A stretch of DNA of 64,000 nucleotides, from assembly GCF_015291645.1 (NCBI RefSeq), contig NZ_CP030055.1, positions 7,524,501 through 7,588,500 on the forward strand. Reading direction: 5' to 3'. This document shows, one piece after another, positions 24,616 to 32,797 of the stretch. The notes beneath the pieces are model-generated. The model worked only from the letters and a program-made list of their open reading frames with translations. It ran no database searches and was not told the DNA's origin. Position numbers and translations under genes: made by a program. The DNA comes from Bradyrhizobium sp. CCBAU 53340 (lineage in GTDB: Bacteria; Pseudomonadota; Alphaproteobacteria; Rhizobiales; Xanthobacteraceae). Positions within the stretch are counted from its first letter, which is position 1. Each line of letters opens with the position of its first letter.

Positions 24616-24923
24616 GTCGAACGATTTCAAAGGGATAGAGCCGCACTTCCGGCCCTATCCCGGGACACGAAAGCGTTACCGCCGACGAAACAAATGAAAC
24701 AAAGCACAACATCAGGCGGAAAAACTTCCTTCCTATAAAGCTCCCATACGGTTTTGCTTAAACCTCCCAAGGACCTCCAACGACCCGGACGGGATGCCCC
24801 CCTCCGGGTCGTTTTGTATTTGCGGCGGGTGGGGGCGGCCGCAACGTCACGAGCGCGTGACGGCGCGTAACGATCCGCATCCCCATCGCGAACTGCCCTC
24901 GTTACCTCCCTCACGGGTGCCCC
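24616..24923. other. Intergenic region between ECF sigma and CcdA-like genes
   Basis: No convincing gene. It contains one ACGAAAC heptamer (24685-24691), an A/T-richer stretch (24700-24765), a strong intrinsic terminator (24779-24816), and about 100 bases leading to the next start. A terminator 165 bases beyond the stop leaves room for a short transcript of its own. The only small reading frame seen (14 codons from 24695) lacks a ribosome site. Confidence 0.5.
24779..24816 (+). terminator. Intrinsic terminator
   Basis: Perfect 11-base stem AACGACCCGGA (24779-24789) and TCCGGGTCGTT (24803-24813), a 13-base loop, and a T run (GTTTTG) at the 3' foot. It ends the ECF sigma transcript or a separate short RNA. 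Confidence 0.85.
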
Positions 24924-25622
24924 ATGCTTGAACTTGTCTTTGCTCTCCTCGCCGGCATCCTCACCATCGCCGCGCCCTGCACGTTGCCGATGCTGCCGAT
25001 TCTGCTCGGGGCTTCGATCGGCCACCGCTCGCAGCTGCGCCCCGCGATGATCGCGCTCGGCTTCGTGATCTCCTTCTCCGCGGTGGCGCTGCTGCTGGGT
25101 GCGCTGACCCGGGCCTTCGATTTCGATCCGAATGTGCTGCGCGAGGTGGCGGCGATCCTGCTGCTCGGCTTTGGCCTGTTGATGCTGTGGCCGGCGCCAT
25201 TCGAATGGCTGTCGATCCGGCTCAATGGCTGGCTGAGCCTGGGCGCGTCCGGCGGCGCACAGCGCGAGGGCGCACTCGGTGGTCTCGTGCTCGGCACCAC
25301 GCTCGGCCTGGTCTGGACGCCCTGCGCCGGCCCCGTGCTCGGCTCGATCCTGACGCTGGTCGCGACGTCCAAGAATCTGGCTTGGGCCGGCACGCTGCTG
25401 ATCGCCTACGCGATCGGGGCGGCGATTCCGATGCTGGCGATCGCCTATGGCGGACAGGCCGCGACCACGCGCGTGCGCAGCCTTTCGCGCATTTCGCCGC
25501 ACCTGCAACAGGGCTTTGGCGTGGTCGTGATCGCCTTCGCGCTCGCCGCCTATTTCCAATACGACACGCTGATCGTGGCGTGGCTCACCGGCTTCTATCC
25601 CACCGGCCAGATCGGCCTGTGA
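24924..25622 (+). CDS. CcdA/DsbD-family thiol-reductant membrane transporter
   Basis: An inner-membrane protein of 232 residues with about six hydrophobic segments. It has the two conserved cysteines of the CcdA/ScsB-DsbD core: Cys19 in TIAAPCTLPMLP and Cys134 in LVWTPCAGPVLG, each in the Pro-Cys-x-x-Pro setting. Such proteins pass electrons from cytoplasmic thioredoxin across the membrane to periplasmic thiol proteins, for example for cytochrome c maturation or repair. The adjacent downstream gene encodes a thioredoxin-like protein with a CxxC pair, 25 bases away, a natural electron acceptor. A role beside the sox genes 14 kb away (as SoxV/SoxW) is possible but not shown by location. Confidence 0.88.
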   Translation: MLELVFALLAGILTIAAPCTLPMLPILLGASIGHRSQLRPAMIALGFVISFSAVALLLGALTRAFDFDPNVLREVAAILLLGFGLLMLWPAPFEWLSIRLNGWLSLGASGGAQREGALGGLVLGTTLGLVWTPCAGPVLGSILTLVATSKNLAWAGTLLIAYAIGAAIPMLAIAYGGQAATTRVRSLSRISPHLQQGFGVVVIAFALAAYFQYDTLIVAWLTGFYPTGQIGL

Positions 25623-25647
25623 TCGCCTCAGCTCTCAAACGGAGAAC

Positions 25648-26220
25648 ATGCCCATGACCTTCAAACTGCTCGCCGTCTCAGCCGCATTGATCGGCATCGC
25701 CGTCACCGGCGCCGTGATTCCCGGCATTTGCGACGAGGCGACGCCCGCAGCGCCGGTCAAGGTCGCAGCCGTAACCCAGGCGGCGACCGCGCCCGACTTC
25801 GCCGGCATCAGCAACTGGTTCAACTCCAAGCCGCTCAACATCGCCGACCTCCGCGGCAAGGTCGTGCTGGTCGACTTCTGGACCTATGGCTGCGTCAACT
25901 GCGTCAACACGCTGCCGCACGTCACCGACCTCTACGCCAAGTACAAGGACAAGGGCCTCGTCGTGGTCGGCGTGCACACGCCGGAATTCCCGTTCGAGCG
26001 TTCGGCGTCCAACGTCCAGGCCGCGCTGAAGCGTCACGGCATCACCTATCCGGTGGCGCAGGACAATGACTCCAGGACCTGGAACGCCTACAGCAACCAG
26101 TATTGGCCGGCGCAGTACGTCATCGACCAGAGCGGCAAGATCGTGTTCCAGCATGCCGGCGAGGGCAGCTACGACGAGATCGACCGCACCGTTGCCAAGC
26201 TGCTGAACGCCAATAGTTGA
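25648..26220 (+). CDS. Periplasmic thioredoxin-like protein (TlpA/AhpC-TSA fold)
   Basis: 190 residues. A hydrophobic N-terminal segment (LLAVSAALIGIAVTGAVIPG) acts as signal or anchor. The thioredoxin-like domain follows with KPLNIADLRGKVVLVDFWTY and the redox pair Cys82-Cys85 in YGCVNC, then VHTPEFPFERSASNV and a cis-Pro region WPAQYVIDQSGKIVFQH. The domain is of the type fused to DipZ in actinobacteria. It probably takes electrons from the CcdA-like protein encoded just upstream. ATG codons at 25648 and 25654 both follow a GGAG; the first is used here. A hairpin at 26255-26280 follows the gene. Confidence 0.88.
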   Translation: MPMTFKLLAVSAALIGIAVTGAVIPGICDEATPAAPVKVAAVTQAATAPDFAGISNWFNSKPLNIADLRGKVVLVDFWTYGCVNCVNTLPHVTDLYAKYKDKGLVVVGVHTPEFPFERSASNVQAALKRHGITYPVAQDNDSRTWNAYSNQYWPAQYVIDQSGKIVFQHAGEGSYDEIDRTVAKLLNANS

Positions 26221-26254
26221 TCCGCCGCACGCAGCGGCTGCGCCTTGTTGCTTG

Positions 26255-26280
26255 ACTCCACGGACCCGTCCGTGGAGTTT
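26255..26280 (+). terminator. Perfect 11-bp hairpin after the thioredoxin gene
   Basis: ACTCCACGGAC (26255-26265) and GTCCGTGGAGT (26268-26278) pair perfectly around a two-base centre. Only a short T run follows, so termination may be partial. It lies 34 bases after the stop. Confidence 0.6.
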
Positions 26281-26306
26281 CGCGCGCGACGCAATCAGCT
26301 GCCGCA

Positions 26307-27281
26307 ATGAACGACGCGACCACCAGCAACGACATCCGCCTTCGCGAGGGCTCCTCGATCGCGCAGCGGCTGGTCGTGGCCGGGTCTGCGGCGGCCGTCG
26401 CGCTCTGCTTCACGCCGGGCCTGTTTACGCACGACATCCTCGAAGTGATCATCTCGGTGGTCGCGCTGCTGGCGGGGGCCGCCTTCGTCGGCGTGGTCAT
26501 GCTGACGCCGGCCGTGGTGTGGATCATCACGCCGGATGAAATCCTGATCGGGTGGCAGCGTCCGTTCGGAAAGCTCCAGACCCGCATCGTCACGAAGCAC
26601 GAAATCACAGCGCTCCAGGTTCCCGGCAGCAAAACCGCAAAAACCCGCTTCCAGCTGGCCTTCACGTTGACCTCGGGCGAACGCCTGATCTCCCCGCCGC
26701 TCTCCGACGTCACCCATGTTCATGAGACCGTGACGCGAATCGCAGAGCAGTTCGACGTCCCTGACGTCGAGGCGCCCGTCAACCCGCTCGATGCCAGCAA
26801 TCCCGAGATGCGTCTTGGCGATCCGCTCGAGCCGTTTTCGCAGCGAGACGTCAGGATCGCGGCCCTGATTGCCGTCGCCCTGAGTGCCGCACCCTATGCT
26901 TACCGGCTGTGGCGCGGCCTGCCGCCCCAATGGATCGACTACACGCTGCTGCCGCTTGGCGTGATCGCAGCGTTCGGCGTCTACCGGTTCGCCAATCTCG
27001 TGACCGGCGCGTTCTGGATCATTCGCGAGGGCGACATTCGCGTCGAACGCCTGTGGGGCAATGGCCAGCCGCGCGTGGATCAGATCGAAGGGCACGACGT
27101 CAAAGCGATCACTGTCGATCGCCGCGGCCGCTCCGAGGACGAGCATTGCATCGTCACGATCCGAACGCAGTCAGGACGGCGGTTTCGTAGCCCCCGCATC
27201 GGCTCGCGGAGCGAAGCACGGGCGGTGGGTGTCGAGATCGTCCGGCGGCTTGGGATCGCGGCGGAGGCGAATGAGATTTAG
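26307..27281 (+). CDS. Membrane protein with two TM-pair plus PH-like units, function unknown
   Basis: 324 residues, not recognised as a named family. Two similar halves can be seen. The first half has two membrane segments (about 21-40 and 46-66), then a beta-rich stretch starting WIITPDEILIGWQRPFGKLQ and ending with LISPPLSDVTHVHETVTRIA. The second half has two membrane segments (about 192-208 and 218-233), then FWIIREGDIRVERLWGNGQP and FRSPRIGSRSEARAVGVEIV. Each half resembles the bacterial PH-like (bPH/YdbT-type) arrangement of a membrane hairpin followed by a split-PH domain. No enzyme motif is seen. The start ATG at 26307 has no clear ribosome site. It stands alone between a hairpin and a repeat. 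Confidence 0.7.
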   Translation: MNDATTSNDIRLREGSSIAQRLVVAGSAAAVALCFTPGLFTHDILEVIISVVALLAGAAFVGVVMLTPAVVWIITPDEILIGWQRPFGKLQTRIVTKHEITALQVPGSKTAKTRFQLAFTLTSGERLISPPLSDVTHVHETVTRIAEQFDVPDVEAPVNPLDASNPEMRLGDPLEPFSQRDVRIAALIAVALSAAPYAYRLWRGLPPQWIDYTLLPLGVIAAFGVYRFANLVTGAFWIIREGDIRVERLWGNGQPRVDQIEGHDVKAITVDRRGRSEDEHCIVTIRTQSGRRFRSPRIGSRSEARAVGVEIVRRLGIAAEANEI

Positions 27282-27310
27282 GGCACGCTTGTGCCGAGAA
27301 CTCGCTCTGT

Positions 27311-27468
27311 GCCTCTCCCGCTTGCGGGAGAGGTCGCCGCGCCCGGGCGATGCGAAGCATCGTCCCGCGCGGCGGGTGAGGGTTCTCTCCTCTTGGGGAG
27401 TCTCCCCGGAGGAGACACCCTCTCCCCGACCCTCCCCCGCAAGCGCCCGCAAGCGGGGGAAGGGGCGC
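27311..27468. repeat. Palindromic repeat, C/G-tract family (copy 4)
   Basis: Left hairpin CCTCTCCCGCTTGCGGGAG, a middle part containing GGGTGAGGGTTCTCTCCTCT and ACACCCTCTCCCC, and a right hairpin with CCCGCAAGCGCCCGCAAGCG. In the right hairpin the loop unit CCCGCAAGCG is duplicated, a visible small expansion. It fills much of the 367-base gap 27282-27648; the rest shows no gene apart from the promoter region of the next one. Confidence 0.85.
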
Positions 27469-27648
27469 ATCGAGCCTAGCCCACTGCTTTTCGCGCCATC
27501 CCCCATTCATGGCATTGTCAGGCCGCGTCAAAAAACCAAAGCATTCTCGTGACATACCAATCGGGCGCGCCTTGAACTTGCCACGAAGCTGCCCCTGAGT
27601 TCAGATGGTTCGGAACGATTTGCGCTATGGCAGCGGGGAGAACTTGAA

Positions 27649-28242
27649 ATGACGGATTTTCGTCGCCTGACGGGGACATTGCTGGCTGCGATGGGCCTAA
27701 TCCTGTCCGCGCCGCATGCTTTCGCCCAGCAGCCCGACCGCGGCGACGAGCCCGGCCTGATCGCCGATGACAGCTACGAGCTCGATCCGGAATGGCAGAA
27801 GCAGGTCGTGTACTACCGCACCACCGAAGCGCCGGGCACCATCATCATCTCGACCGCCGAGCGTCATCTTTATCTGGTGCAGCCCGGCGGGCGCGCGATC
27901 CGCTATGGCATCGGCGTCGGCCGCGACGGCTTCCAGTGGCAGGGGCTGGTCAACATCACCAACAAGAAGGAGTGGCCGGACTGGACGCCGCCGCCGGAAA
28001 TGATCCAGCGCCAGCCCTATCTGCCGCGCTTCATGGCCGGCGGCCCCGGCAATCCGTTGGGGGCCCGCGCCATGTATCTGGGCACGACCGTCTACCGCAT
28101 CCACGGCACCAACCGTCCCGACACGATTGGCACCAAGGTGTCCTCGGGCTGCTTCCGTCTGGTCAACAACGACGTCGCCGATCTCTACGATCGCGTTCCT
28201 GTTGGCACCAAGGTGGTCATCCGCCAGAAGCCAGAACTGTAA
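27649..28242 (+). CDS. L,D-transpeptidase (YkuD domain)
   Basis: Periplasmic enzyme of 197 residues. It has a Sec signal (first 26 residues, ending APHAFAQ). The YkuD domain starts at about residue 62 with GTIIISTAERHLYLV and carries the catalytic signature His152 in YRIHGTN and Cys168 in VSSGCFRLVNNDV. Such enzymes form 3-3 cross-links in peptidoglycan or attach outer-membrane proteins to it. A compact, single-domain form like this is common and usually multi-copy in rhizobia. ATG 27649 follows GGGGAG. A hairpin repeat follows 12 bases after the stop. Confidence 0.92.
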   Translation: MTDFRRLTGTLLAAMGLILSAPHAFAQQPDRGDEPGLIADDSYELDPEWQKQVVYYRTTEAPGTIIISTAERHLYLVQPGGRAIRYGIGVGRDGFQWQGLVNITNKKEWPDWTPPPEMIQRQPYLPRFMAGGPGNPLGARAMYLGTTVYRIHGTNRPDTIGTKVSSGCFRLVNNDVADLYDRVPVGTKVVIRQKPEL

Positions 28243-28254
28243 GACTTCTCGCTT

Positions 28255-28280
28255 GAGCATGATCCCTGCGGATCATGCTC
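28255..28280. repeat. GATCATGC hairpin (copy 1)
   Basis: Perfect arms GAGCATGATCC (28255-28265) and GGATCATGCTC (28270-28280) with the loop CTGC. There is no T tract. The same GCATGATC/GATCATGC stem occurs in a longer form at 34931-34976, so it is a dispersed element that may also serve as an mRNA 3' end. Confidence 0.75.
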
Positions 28281-28326
28281 TGCGCCCTCCTCCAAATTCC
28301 TTTTCCCGATTTTTCGAGAGAGCAAC

Positions 28327-29367
28327 ATGATGCGCACATTTCGAGGCGGCCTGCTGATCGGGCTCGCGGTCGCCGTGCTGGTCGCCGCCCTGGCCATCAC
28401 CTACGAGTTCTACGACACCCGCACCTTGAAGCGCACCGTGCGCCGCGGCGAAGTGCTGTGCGGCGTCAACAAGGGCCTGCCGGGCTTCTCGATCCCCGAC
28501 GACAAGGGCAACTGGACCGGCTTCGACGTCGATTTCTGCCGCGCTGTTGCGGCCGCGATCTTCGACGATCCGAGCAAGGCGAAGTTCGTGCCGCTCGACG
28601 CCAGCGAGCGTTTCAAGGAATTGCAGAGCCGCAAGGTCGACATCCTCTCGCGCAACTCCACCTGGAGCATGTCGCGCGAGCTCGACTACGATCTCTATTT
28701 CCCGGCTGTCGCCTATTACGACGGCGAAGGCTTCATGGTGCCGCGCTCCCGCAACAAGGAGACCTCGCTGGACCTCGCCGACAGCAAGGTCTGCGTGCAA
28801 TCAGGCACCACCACGCTGCTCAACCTCGCCGACTACTTCAAAGCCAACAACATGAAGTATGAGCTGATGAAGTTCGACAAGCTGGAAGACGTGGTGAAGG
28901 CCTACGACACCGGCAAGTGCGACACGCTGACCGCCGACGTCTCCCAGCTCTATGCGCTCCGGCTGAACCTGTCCAAGCCCGGCGACCACATGATCCTGCC
29001 CGACATGATCTCGAAGGAGCCGCTCGCCCCCGTGGTGCGCCAGCGTGACGACGACTGGATGATGATCGTGAAGTGGACGCTCTACGCGATGATCAATGCC
29101 GAAGAGCTCGGCGTCACCTCGCAGAATATCGACGAGGCCCTGAAGTCGAAGAAGCCGGAAGTCATGCGCCTCGTCGGCACCGAGGGCAATTACGGCGAGC
29201 AGCTCGGCCTCACCAAGGACTGGGCCGTGCGCATCATCCGCCGCGTCGGCAATTACGGCGAGATGTACGAGCGCAACATCGGCGAGAAGTCGCAGCTGAA
29301 GATCCCGCGCGGCATGAACCAGCTGTGGAACGCCGGTGGCGTGCAGTACGCGCCGCCGATGCGGTGA
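28327..29367 (+). CDS. Polar/general amino-acid ABC binding protein (AapJ-like), orphan
   Basis: A binding protein of 346 residues of SBP family 3, closest to AapJ of the rhizobial general L-amino-acid permease. Conserved parts are VRRGEVLCGVNKGLPGFS, WTGFDVDFCRAVAAAIFDD, ELQSRKVDILSRNSTWSMSR, KVCVQSGTTTLLNL and VGTEGNYGEQLGL. A single hydrophobic segment (about residues 8-25) acts as signal or anchor. The aapQMP membrane and ATPase genes are absent, so it must use a distant permease or serve as a receptor. It stands alone between two repeats. Confidence 0.88.
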   Translation: MMRTFRGGLLIGLAVAVLVAALAITYEFYDTRTLKRTVRRGEVLCGVNKGLPGFSIPDDKGNWTGFDVDFCRAVAAAIFDDPSKAKFVPLDASERFKELQSRKVDILSRNSTWSMSRELDYDLYFPAVAYYDGEGFMVPRSRNKETSLDLADSKVCVQSGTTTLLNLADYFKANNMKYELMKFDKLEDVVKAYDTGKCDTLTADVSQLYALRLNLSKPGDHMILPDMISKEPLAPVVRQRDDDWMMIVKWTLYAMINAEELGVTSQNIDEALKSKKPEVMRLVGTEGNYGEQLGLTKDWAVRIIRRVGNYGEMYERNIGEKSQLKIPRGMNQLWNAGGVQYAPPMR

Positions 29368-29440
29368 GACGGTCTAACCACCGTCGGCCACACCATCCAT
29401 CGTCATGCCCGGGCTTGGCAGGCGCCTACCACACACTCAA

Positions 29441-29544
29441 CTGTCATCGCCCGGCTTGACCGGGCGATCCAGTACTCCGAGACGTCAGTTGTAGACGGAT
29501 AAGCCGCGGCGTACTGGATCGCCCGCCTTCGCGGGCGATGACAG
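29441..29544. repeat. Long inverted repeat, CATCGCCCG family
   Basis: The left arm (CTGTCATCGCCCGGCTTGAC then GGGCGATCCAGTAC) and the right arm (GTACTGGATCGCCCG then GCGGGCGATGACAG) enclose about 35 bases. It lies in the 201-base gap between the AapJ-like gene and the acyl-CoA dehydrogenase stop. A half-related unit starts at 29401. Confidence 0.8.
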
Positions 29545-29568
29545 CGATTATGACGTGACGGCCCGACC

Positions 29569-30708
29569 TCAATACCCCCGCGCCAGCGCCAGCTGCTCGG
29601 TGTGGTAGTTCGCATCGCCGAACAGCTCCTCGCACACCCGCGCGCGCTTCATGAAGAAGCCGATGTCGAACTGGTCGGTCATGCCCATGCCGCCGTGCAT
29701 CTGCACGCCTTCCTGCACCGCACGGGTGGCGGTGGTGCCGGCGCGGGCCTTGGCCACGGCGACGGCTGACGCAGCCTTGGCGACATCCGCATCCAGTGCC
29801 TGCAGCGCCTTCATGGTGGCGGCGCGGGTGATCTCGATGTCGACATAGAGCTCGGCGGCACGGTGCTGCAGCGCCTGGAATTCGCCGATCAGCTTGCCGA
29901 ACTGCTTTCTGTTCTTGAGATACTCGACGGTGCGATTGAAGACCTCGTCGCTGAGGCCGACCATTTCGGCAGCGACCGCGCCGCGGCCGATGTCGAGCAC
30001 ACCATCGAGCAAGCTTGCTGCCTGATCGACTTCGCCGAGCACGCTGTCGGCGTTGACCTCGACATTGCTAAGCTCGATCCGCGCCGCGTTGTGCGCGTCC
30101 ACCATGATGGTGCGCTCGATCGACACGCCCTTGGCCTTGGGGTTGACCAGGAACAGCGTCAGGCCGTCGCGCTCGCCGGCGCTACCTGCTGTACGTGCCG
30201 CGACAATAAGGAGATCGGAGACGTGACCGTCGACCACCAGCGCCTTGGCGCCGGAGAGCTTGAAACCATTGCCGGCACGCACGGCCTGCAAGGCGGTCTG
30301 GAGCGGGCGGTGCTTGGCGCCCTCGTCGATCGCGAGCGTCGCCAGCAGCGAGCCGCTCGCAATCTTCGGCAGATATTCCGACTTCTGCGCGGCATTGCCG
30401 CCGCGGTTCAGCGCGGAGGCCGCGACCACGGAGGTGGCGAGGAAGGGCGACGGCATCAAGGTGCGGCCGATCTCCTCCATGACGACACCGGCCTCCATGA
30501 AGCCGAGGCCGCTGCCGCCGAATTCTTCCGGCACCAGGAGACCGGCAAAGCCCATCTCGGCGAAGGCGTGCCACAGCTCCTTGGAGAAGCCGGTGGGGTC
30601 CTTGCTGTCGCGCAAGGCGCGCAGATGCGACACCGGCGCCTTGTCGCTGATCAGCCCGCGTGCGGAGTCGCGGAGCATTGATTGTTCTTCGGTGAGGACG
30701 AGGGCCAT
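29569..30708 (-). CDS. Acyl-CoA dehydrogenase, smaller partner
   Basis: FAD enzyme of 379 residues that oxidises acyl-CoA thioesters at the alpha-beta bond. Family marks are the N-terminal helical part (EEQSMLRDSARGLISDK), the FAD-side segment GFAGLLVPEEFGGSGLGFME, the C-terminal helices RKQFGKLIGEFQALQHRAAE, and MHGGMGMTDQFDIGFFMKRA. It pairs with the larger acyl-CoA dehydrogenase transcribed just before it, 117 bases away. Paired actinobacterial and proteobacterial enzymes of this type form heterotetramers in which one subunit lacks the catalytic glutamate, often for sterol or branched-chain side chains. That pairing is inference here. ATG 30708 is chosen over the longer reading because MALVLTEEQ is the usual family start. 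Confidence 0.9.
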   Translation of the reverse strand: MALVLTEEQSMLRDSARGLISDKAPVSHLRALRDSKDPTGFSKELWHAFAEMGFAGLLVPEEFGGSGLGFMEAGVVMEEIGRTLMPSPFLATSVVAASALNRGGNAAQKSEYLPKIASGSLLATLAIDEGAKHRPLQTALQAVRAGNGFKLSGAKALVVDGHVSDLLIVAARTAGSAGERDGLTLFLVNPKAKGVSIERTIMVDAHNAARIELSNVEVNADSVLGEVDQAASLLDGVLDIGRGAVAAEMVGLSDEVFNRTVEYLKNRKQFGKLIGEFQALQHRAAELYVDIEITRAATMKALQALDADVAKAASAVAVAKARAGTTATRAVQEGVQMHGGMGMTDQFDIGFFMKRARVCEELFGDANYHTEQLALARGY

Positions 30709-30739
30709 GTGCAAAGTCTCTAACGTCTTGGATGTTGAT

Positions 30740-30818
30740 GTCATTCCGGGGCGCGCGACAGCGCGAACCCGGAATCTCGAGGTTCCGGGTTCGGTCCTGC
30801 GGACCGCCCCGGAACGAC
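30740..30818. repeat. Inverted repeat, CATTCCGGGGC family
   Basis: The left arm has GTCATTCCGGGGCGCGCGAC and AACCCGGAATCTCGAG; the right arm has GGTTCCGGGTTCG and CCGCCCCGGAACGAC. It contains the perfect centre GAATCTCGAGGTTC. It sits between the two acyl-CoA dehydrogenase genes, 7 bases from the stop of the first. Confidence 0.8.
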
Positions 30819-30825
30819 GGCGGAG

Positions 30826-32025
30826 TTAAGCCCCCGGCAGATCAAGGATGCGCTTGGCGACGATGCCGAGCATGACTTCGGACGTGCCGCCCTCGATCGA
30901 GTTGGCCTTGGTGCGCAGCCAGGCGCGCGGACGGGCGCCTTGGCGCGAACGCTCGCTCTCCCATTCCAGCGCATCGACGCCGCCCGCCGACATCAGGATT
31001 TCGTAGCGACGCTTGTTGAGCTCGGTGCCGTAGAATTTCATCGCCGACGAGAACGCCGGATGGGCCTGCCCGGCCTTGGCAAGATCGACGGCGCGCTCGG
31101 CGCAAGCCGCAAGGGCCGCTTCATCGACGTCGAATTTCGCGATCTGGCCACGCAGCATCGAATCATCGAGCTTGCCTTGCGCATCCGAGCCGACGGAATC
31201 GGCCGCGATCTGGCCGAGCGGACGGCCGACGCCGCGCTCGCCCATCCCTGAGATCATCGCACGCTCATGCTGCAGCAGGTATTTCGCGACGTCCCAGCCG
31301 CGATTGACGGTGCCGACCACATGCGATTTCGGCACGCGGACGCCGTCGAAGAAGGTTTCGCAGAACGGCGAGTAGCCGGAGATGAGCAGGATCGGCTTGG
31401 TGGTCACGCCCTTCGACGTCATGTCGAACAGGATGAAGCTGATGCCGTCGTGCTTCTTGGCCGTCGGATCGGTGCGGACCAGGCAGAAGATCCAGTCGGC
31501 GTAATTCGCGTAGGAGGTCCAGATCTTCGAACCCGTGATGACGAAATCGTCGCCGTCGCTCTCGGCGCGGGTCTGCAGCGAAGCGAGATCGGAGCCCGCG
31601 TTCGGCTCGGAATAGCCCTGGCACCAGCGGATCAGGCCCGCCGCGATCTTCGGCAGATGCTCTTTCTTCTGCGCCTCGTTGCCGTATTTCAGCAGCGCCG
31701 GTCCGAGCATCCAGATGCCGAAGCTCGACAGCGGCGGGCGGGCGCCCATCTTGGCCATCTCGGCGCGCAGCACCTTGTGCTCGGCCGCGCTGAGGCCACC
31801 GCCGCCATACTCCTTCGGCCAGTCAGGCACGGTCCAGCCCTTGTCGCGCATGCGTTCGAACCAGACGCGCTGCGGCTCGGAGGAGAACTTTGCGTTACGT
31901 CCGCCCCAGAACACGTCGGTGTCGGCAGTCGCGGGCTTGCGCATCTCCGGCGGGCAGTTGGCTTCCAGCCAGGCGCGCGTCTCGGCGCGAAATTGTTCGA
32001 GTTCGGCGGTTTCAGTCTCGCTCAT
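30826..32025 (-). CDS. Acyl-CoA dehydrogenase, larger partner
   Basis: FAD enzyme of 399 residues. Visible marks are the N-terminal RAETRAWLEANCPPEM, WPKEYGGGGLSAAEHKVLRAEM, the FAD/substrate segment CQGYSEPNAGSDLASLQTRAE, DFVITGSKIWTSYANYADWI, and the C-terminal LRTKANSIEGGTSEVMLGIVAKRILDLPG. The last stretch matches the class that carries its glutamate and nucleotide contacts there. It probably acts with the dehydrogenase encoded downstream. ATG 32025 follows GGAAACGACC; an in-frame ATG at 32037 lacks a ribosome site. It is divergent from the CMD-family gene at 32161, so all four genes of this block may share control. The substrate is unknown. Confidence 0.9.
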   Translation of the reverse strand: MSETETAELEQFRAETRAWLEANCPPEMRKPATADTDVFWGGRNAKFSSEPQRVWFERMRDKGWTVPDWPKEYGGGGLSAAEHKVLRAEMAKMGARPPLSSFGIWMLGPALLKYGNEAQKKEHLPKIAAGLIRWCQGYSEPNAGSDLASLQTRAESDGDDFVITGSKIWTSYANYADWIFCLVRTDPTAKKHDGISFILFDMTSKGVTTKPILLISGYSPFCETFFDGVRVPKSHVVGTVNRGWDVAKYLLQHERAMISGMGERGVGRPLGQIAADSVGSDAQGKLDDSMLRGQIAKFDVDEAALAACAERAVDLAKAGQAHPAFSSAMKFYGTELNKRRYEILMSAGGVDALEWESERSRQGARPRAWLRTKANSIEGGTSEVMLGIVAKRILDLPGA

Positions 32026-32160
32026 GGTCGTTTCCATAATCACGTCAAAATTGTTGAGCGCGACTCTGGGCCATCGCACCGCGGAATTCAACCACTTCCG
32101 CAGGCCGTTGTCGGCTATAGTCCTGGCGCGATGGTGCTTGAAAACAAAGAGGAAACGAGA

Positions 32161-32706
32161 ATGCGCCTAAAGCTTCTTTCGCCTGACGGAATGAACGAGA
32201 GCCAGCGGCAGACCTATGACGAGTCGATTGCCGGCAAGCGCGGCAAGCCGCCGGCGCCGATGATGGCCTGGCTCAACAGCCCTGATATGGCCCGTCACGC
32301 CACGCGGCTTGGCGAAGTCCTGCGCTACGACACGATCTTCCCGGCAAAGCTTTCGGAGATCGCGATCCTGGTGACGGCGCGGCACTGGACCGCGCAGTAC
32401 GAATGGTATGCGCATAAGCGGCTCGCGCTGGCGGGCGGCATGAAGCCCGAGATCATCGATGCGATCCGTGATCGCCGCACGCCCGAATTCGACGATCCCA
32501 AGGGGAAGATGATCTATGACCTCGCGAAGTCACTGCACGAGGGCCACGGCGTCGAGAGGGGCCTCTATGACGAGGCGGTGAAGCTGCTCAGCGAGCGCGG
32601 CGTGGTCGAGGTGATCGGGCTGTGCGGCTATTACACGATGGTATCGATGACGCTGAACACGTTCGAGTTCGAGCTGCCCGAGGGCGAGGTGCCCGAGCTG
32701 TCATAG
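32161..32706 (+). CDS. Carboxymuconolactone decarboxylase family protein
   Basis: 181 residues, all helical, of the CMD/AhpD fold (MRLKLLSPDGMNESQRQTYD, then PAKLSEIAILVTARHWTAQYEWYAHKRLA and a final LCGYYTMVSMTLNTFEFE). The AhpD redox pair CxxC is missing at the equivalent place (EWYAH), so it is more like lactone decarboxylase than peroxidase-linked AhpD. The start at 32161 follows GAGGAAACGAGA; an ATG at 32131 is less well placed. It is divergent from the acyl-CoA dehydrogenase operon and followed by a VOC gene. The true reaction cannot be read from sequence. Confidence 0.85.
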   Translation: MRLKLLSPDGMNESQRQTYDESIAGKRGKPPAPMMAWLNSPDMARHATRLGEVLRYDTIFPAKLSEIAILVTARHWTAQYEWYAHKRLALAGGMKPEIIDAIRDRRTPEFDDPKGKMIYDLAKSLHEGHGVERGLYDEAVKLLSERGVVEVIGLCGYYTMVSMTLNTFEFELPEGEVPELS

Positions 32707-32797
32707 TTTCGCATTCGGAAACGATGGGTTTCGCGATCAGCCAGTGGCGCTATGCCGAACCCCGGCTTAAGTGAGGTTTAGACCAGGGAGTAGCCAC

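Noticed and set aside
24695..24739. 14-codon frame starting MKQSTTSGG after the sigma-factor gene
   Set aside because: No ribosome site, very short, and located in the A/T-richer 3' region of the sigma gene.
31267..32160. Long N-terminal extension of the CMD-fold protein
   Set aside because: The extra 298 codons run antisense through the acyl-CoA dehydrogenase gene; the family begins at MRLKLLSPDG, with a ribosome site before 32161.
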